DNA from: Massilia sp. BSC265
GTDB taxonomy: Bacteria > Pseudomonadota > Gammaproteobacteria > Burkholderiales > Burkholderiaceae_D
DNA: 44,101 bases
Direction: 5' to 3'
NCBI RefSeq assembly: GCF_000740675.1
Contig: NZ_JPXI01000027.1
Location: 1 to 44,101 of the forward strand
Below, piece by piece: positions 41,488 through 44,101 of this stretch (positions are counted from its first letter, which is position 1; the number at the start of each line of letters is the position of its first letter). Under the pieces are notes generated by a model. It was not told the origin of the DNA. It searched no databases and was given only the letters and a program-made list of their open reading frames with translations. A program made the position numbers and the translations under genes.

Positions 41488-41594
41488 CGTCCGGGCAGCG
41501 CCCGGATGAAATGGATGGGGCGGCTATAATCCTTCTCTTTTGACCCGGTCCATGGCACCCGGCGGTGCCCCGCGGTGCTCCACCTTCCTGCTTG

Positions 41595-42110
41595 ATGACA
41601 ATCGATTGGTTCTCTCCGGCGCAGTACGTCGGCTACGCTGCCTTCGTCCTCGGCGTCGGTTCCTTCCTGCAGAAGGATGACCGCCGCTTCAAGATTTTCA
41701 TGGCGGCCGAGTGCCTCGCCTACATCATCCATTTCGCGCTGCTCGGCAGGCCGACCGCGGTCGCCAGTTCGACCATGTCGCTGCTGCGCTCGGTGCTCTC
41801 GCTGTACACGCGCTCCAAATGGGTGGCCTTCCTCGTCGTCGCCGCCAACCTCGCGCTCGGGCTGACCCTGGCCACGCGCGCCAGCGACTGGCTGCCGCTG
41901 GGCGCTTCCTGCATCGGTACGCTGGCGCTGTTCCTGCTGGAAGGGGTGCGGATGCGCGTGGCGATGCTGTGCGGGACCGTGCTCTGGATCATCAACAACA
42001 TCATCGCCGGCTCGGTCGGCGGCACCGCGCTGGAGGTGGTGATCGCGGCGGTGAATGTCGTGACGATCCGGCGCATGATGCGCGACGCCCGAGGTGTACC
42101 AGCCTCCTGA
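41595..42110 (+). CDS. YgjV-like inner-membrane protein
   Basis: A 171-residue membrane protein with about five helices: 'AQYVGYAAFVLGVGSFLQKD', 'FMAAECLAYIIHFALLGRPT', 'WVAFLVVAANLALGLTLATR', 'LGASCIGTLALFLLEGVRMR' and 'MLCGTVLWIINNIIAGSVGG'. The order and the 'DDRRFKIFMAAECLAYIIHF' phrase match the Imp-YgjV family of bacterial inner-membrane proteins with unknown function. A TATAAT lies at 41525-41530 but with no good -35. The ATG at 41595 has no clear ribosome site, yet it starts the first helix correctly. GC content is like the neighbours. Confidence 0.88.
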   Translation: MTIDWFSPAQYVGYAAFVLGVGSFLQKDDRRFKIFMAAECLAYIIHFALLGRPTAVASSTMSLLRSVLSLYTRSKWVAFLVVAANLALGLTLATRASDWLPLGASCIGTLALFLLEGVRMRVAMLCGTVLWIINNIIAGSVGGTALEVVIAAVNVVTIRRMMRDARGVPAS

Positions 42111-42195
42111 GCAGCTGAGGCACCGTTAAGCGCCGAGGCAATGTGGTCCTCTGTGCAAGATATACTTGAGTTTCTTTTTCCCTAGAAGCTCTACG

Positions 42196-44101
42196 ATGGC
42201 AAACTTGCTGCCCAATGGCCTTTATGACCTGTTGCTCACTGATGAGCTATCGGAACAAATTGGACAGTATCGGGCGGACCAGCTGACGCTCAGTGATCTT
42301 GGTGTTCAGGCAGCGCCGCAGAAGTTGATCGATGCGTTGTCCGAGCAACTTGGCAAGATTTTGCAAGACATACCGAGAGAAACTGGCGAAGACGACGAGC
42401 AGGAGGGGCGTCATGCACGTGTCAATGCGCAGCTTGAGCTCATCAATGGATTGCTGGTAAGCCTGCGTGCTCAGCTAGACCAGCGCTATCCGGAACGGGA
42501 CCATGCCGACAGCATTCGCCTGCTGACCAGCCCTGCGCGACACCTGACATCTATCCATCGCGAACGCCCGGCGCCTGTCATGCCTGATATTGGCGTAACG
42601 ACACCCTGGCTGTTTGCCGCATCAAAATCGTCGCCTTCGTTGCTGAGTGAATTGCGGCACGAATTGAGTAGCAGCGATCGCGTGGATATCTTGATGAGTT
42701 TCATCACTGTCTCGGGCATGCGCAAGATCCGGGACATCCTGCAGAGCATTACCGCCACCGGCGGCAAGGGACAGTCCACAACACGGTTGCGGGTACTTAC
42801 CACAACGTATATTGGCGCTACCGAAGCGCAGGCACTCGATGAGTTGGCACGCCTGCCTGGTTGCGAAGTACGCGTGTCGCTGGACGGACGACGCACGCGG
42901 CTGCATGCGAAAGCCTGGATTTTTGAACGCGACAGCGGGTTTGGTACGGCGTACGTTGGCAGTGCCAACCTGACTCAGGCGGCCTTGGCCGGTGGATTGG
43001 AGTGGACGGCTAAATTTACCGAGCGCGGCCAGGCCGATATGTACACGCAGGCCCGCGCGCATTTTGAGACCCTGTGGCATGACAGCGAGTTTTTCCCGTA
43101 TCACCCTGACAACGAGGGTCACCGTGCCGCCCTCGATCAAGCCATTTCACGTGAGCGTGGCACGTATAGGGACGACGCTGCACCACAAGTGCTGAGCTTT
43201 TTCGATTTGCAGCCAAAGAACTACCAGCGCGAGATGCTGGAGCAGCTGCAAGCCGAGCGTGAGCATGGGCGCAAGCGCAACCTGGTCGTAGCAGCAACCG
43301 GCACCGGCAAGACCGTGATCGCAGCATTTGATTACCAGCGGACCTGCGCCCAGAATGGCGGTCGCCCACGTCTTTTATTCATCGCACACCGGCTTGAGAT
43401 CTTGCAGCAGGCAATACGCACTTTCCGTGAAGTGCTCAGGGACCCCGGGTTTGGTCAGCTGCTGGCGGGCGGTATCCAGCTCGACAGCCCAGACCACCTG
43501 TTCGTGACGATCGACAGTCTGCAGTCTCAGGATCTGCTCGGTCGTTATGGCGAAGGCTATTGGCATACAGTCGTATTCGACGAGTGCCATCGCATGGCTG
43601 CTGCCAGCTTTGACGAGGTAGCGACCCGCATCCAAGCCCAGATTCTATTGGGGCTGACTGCGACGCCGGAACGCAGCGACGGCAGGCCCATTCTCAAGTA
43701 TTTCGACTGCCGTCCTGACGGTAGCCCGGCAGTGGAGATGCGATTATGGCATGCGCTCGACTTGCAACTGTTGGCACCGTTTGAGTATTTTGCCTGTGAT
43801 GATGAAACGGACCTGAAGGAAGTTCCATGGAACCGGGCCGATGAACAAAAGGCGCTGGATGGCCTCTTCACCGGAAATCATATTCGCGCCCGCTTGATCG
43901 TGAATGAATGGCACCGCTTGTGCGCAAATCCGCGTGAGAGCCGGGCTATCGCTTTCTGTGTAAGCGTTGATCACGCACGTTTCATGACAGGGCAATTCGT
44001 TCGTGCTGGCTTGCCCGCCCTGTGCGTTACCGGACAATCGAGCCGCGAGGAACGTATGGCCGCTCCGCGCAAGCTGGCCCGTGGTGAGGGTTGCGTATTG
44101 G
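42196..44101 (+). CDS. PLD-type nuclease / superfamily 2 helicase (DUF3427 class), cut by window end
   Basis: At least 635 residues, open at the right edge. After a helical N-terminal region, a phospholipase-D-like nuclease domain shows the HKD motif at His237 ('HAKAWIFERD') with 'YVGSANLTQAAL'. The helicase part follows: Walker A 'AATGTGKTV' (Lys372), 'RLLFIAHRLEILQQ', the DECH box (462-465), and 'GLTATPE'. This order, PLD plus DEAD/DEAH helicase, is that of the proteins that carry a C-terminal DUF3427 domain; the C terminus lies outside. Such genes are often found in defence or mobile regions. The composition is visibly less GC-rich than upstream genes. A TATACT lies at 42161. Confidence 0.9.
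   Translation, partial: MANLLPNGLYDLLLTDELSEQIGQYRADQLTLSDLGVQAAPQKLIDALSEQLGKILQDIPRETGEDDEQEGRHARVNAQLELINGLLVSLRAQLDQRYPERDHADSIRLLTSPARHLTSIHRERPAPVMPDIGVTTPWLFAASKSSPSLLSELRHELSSSDRVDILMSFITVSGMRKIRDILQSITATGGKGQSTTRLRVLTTTYIGATEAQALDELARLPGCEVRVSLDGRRTRLHAKAWIFERDSGFGTAYVGSANLTQAALAGGLEWTAKFTERGQADMYTQARAHFETLWHDSEFFPYHPDNEGHRAALDQAISRERGTYRDDAAPQVLSFFDLQPKNYQREMLEQLQAEREHGRKRNLVVAATGTGKTVIAAFDYQRTCAQNGGRPRLLFIAHRLEILQQAIRTFREVLRDPGFGQLLAGGIQLDSPDHLFVTIDSLQSQDLLGRYGEGYWHTVVFDECHRMAAASFDEVATRIQAQILLGLTATPERSDGRPILKYFDCRPDGSPAVEMRLWHALDLQLLAPFEYFACDDETDLKEVPWNRADEQKALDGLFTGNHIRARLIVNEWHRLCANPRESRAIAFCVSVDHARFMTGQFVRAGLPALCVTGQSSREERMAAPRKLARGEGCVL

Overview
The window reads as a chromosomal segment of a GC-rich betaproteobacterium, most likely an Oxalobacteraceae/Massilia-like organism. 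This is inferred from gene content (DUF2058 and DUF2945 proteins, DUF3016, tandem c-di-GMP enzymes, PQQ sugar dehydrogenases, a TonB receptor/GH20/MFS glycan locus) and codon use. There is no rRNA or tRNA gene to anchor the taxonomy. Nearly all genes are intact, closely packed and of one base composition. The last gene (from 42196) is visibly less GC-rich and is probably the edge of an accessory or defence region.

Layout. 1-2.5 kb: the N-terminal half of a Cache-type membrane sensor (cut by the window edge), a small membrane protein, a proline-rich micro-protein with its own promoter, and a conserved acidic protein. 2.5-6.1 kb: a GAF-GAF histidine kinase facing a REC-DUF3369-HD-GYP response regulator, probably a partner pair ending in c-di-GMP hydrolysis, with a REPIN repeat between the stop codons. 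6.2-7.8 kb: a Nei/Fpg-type DNA glycosylase and a DUF3016 secreted protein. 7.8-10 kb: an ECF sigma / membrane anti-sigma / secreted protein operon. 10.1-10.54 kb: a frameshifted small secreted-protein gene whose restored frame stops inside an attC-like integron recombination site. 10.5-15.4 kb: a thioesterase, a PQQ sugar dehydrogenase lipoprotein, a CBS-domain gene with an apparent frameshift at its start and probably another at its end, an M20 peptidase, a BLUF photoreceptor and a broken small membrane-protein gene. 15.4-17.1 kb: a three-gene cell-envelope operon (DUF882/MepK-like endopeptidase, a secreted protein, a lipoprotein). 17.2-25.2 kb: a second PQQ sugar dehydrogenase, an M16 double-domain protease, two class C beta-lactamase-like serine hydrolases and an LLM flavin oxidoreductase, with two more REPINs. 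25.3-31.6 kb: a secreted Ser/Gly protein with 36-bp tandem repeats, a chemotaxis receptor, a FAD oxidoreductase with a C-terminal Rieske domain, and a tandem HD-GYP protein. 31.8-39.2 kb: a glycan-uptake unit (TonB receptor, GH20 hexosaminidase, AmpG-like MFS carrier) with an AraC regulator that overlaps it tail to tail. 39.4-42.1 kb: DUF2058, a MerR-type regulator, a DUF2945/TUDOR protein and a YgjV-like membrane protein. 42.2 kb to the end: a PLD-nuclease/superfamily 2 helicase, cut by the window edge.

How it fits together. Sensing and c-di-GMP turnover recur (Cache sensor, GAF kinase, two HD-GYP proteins, BLUF, MCP). A second theme is envelope maintenance and polysaccharide scavenging (MepK-like, M16, serine hydrolases, GH20 locus). 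The most unusual items are the lone attC-like site with its cassette-like gene, the GTAG-headed REPIN family that supplies likely terminators and even a stop codon, and a cluster of apparent one-base frame lesions between 10.3 and 15.3 kb.
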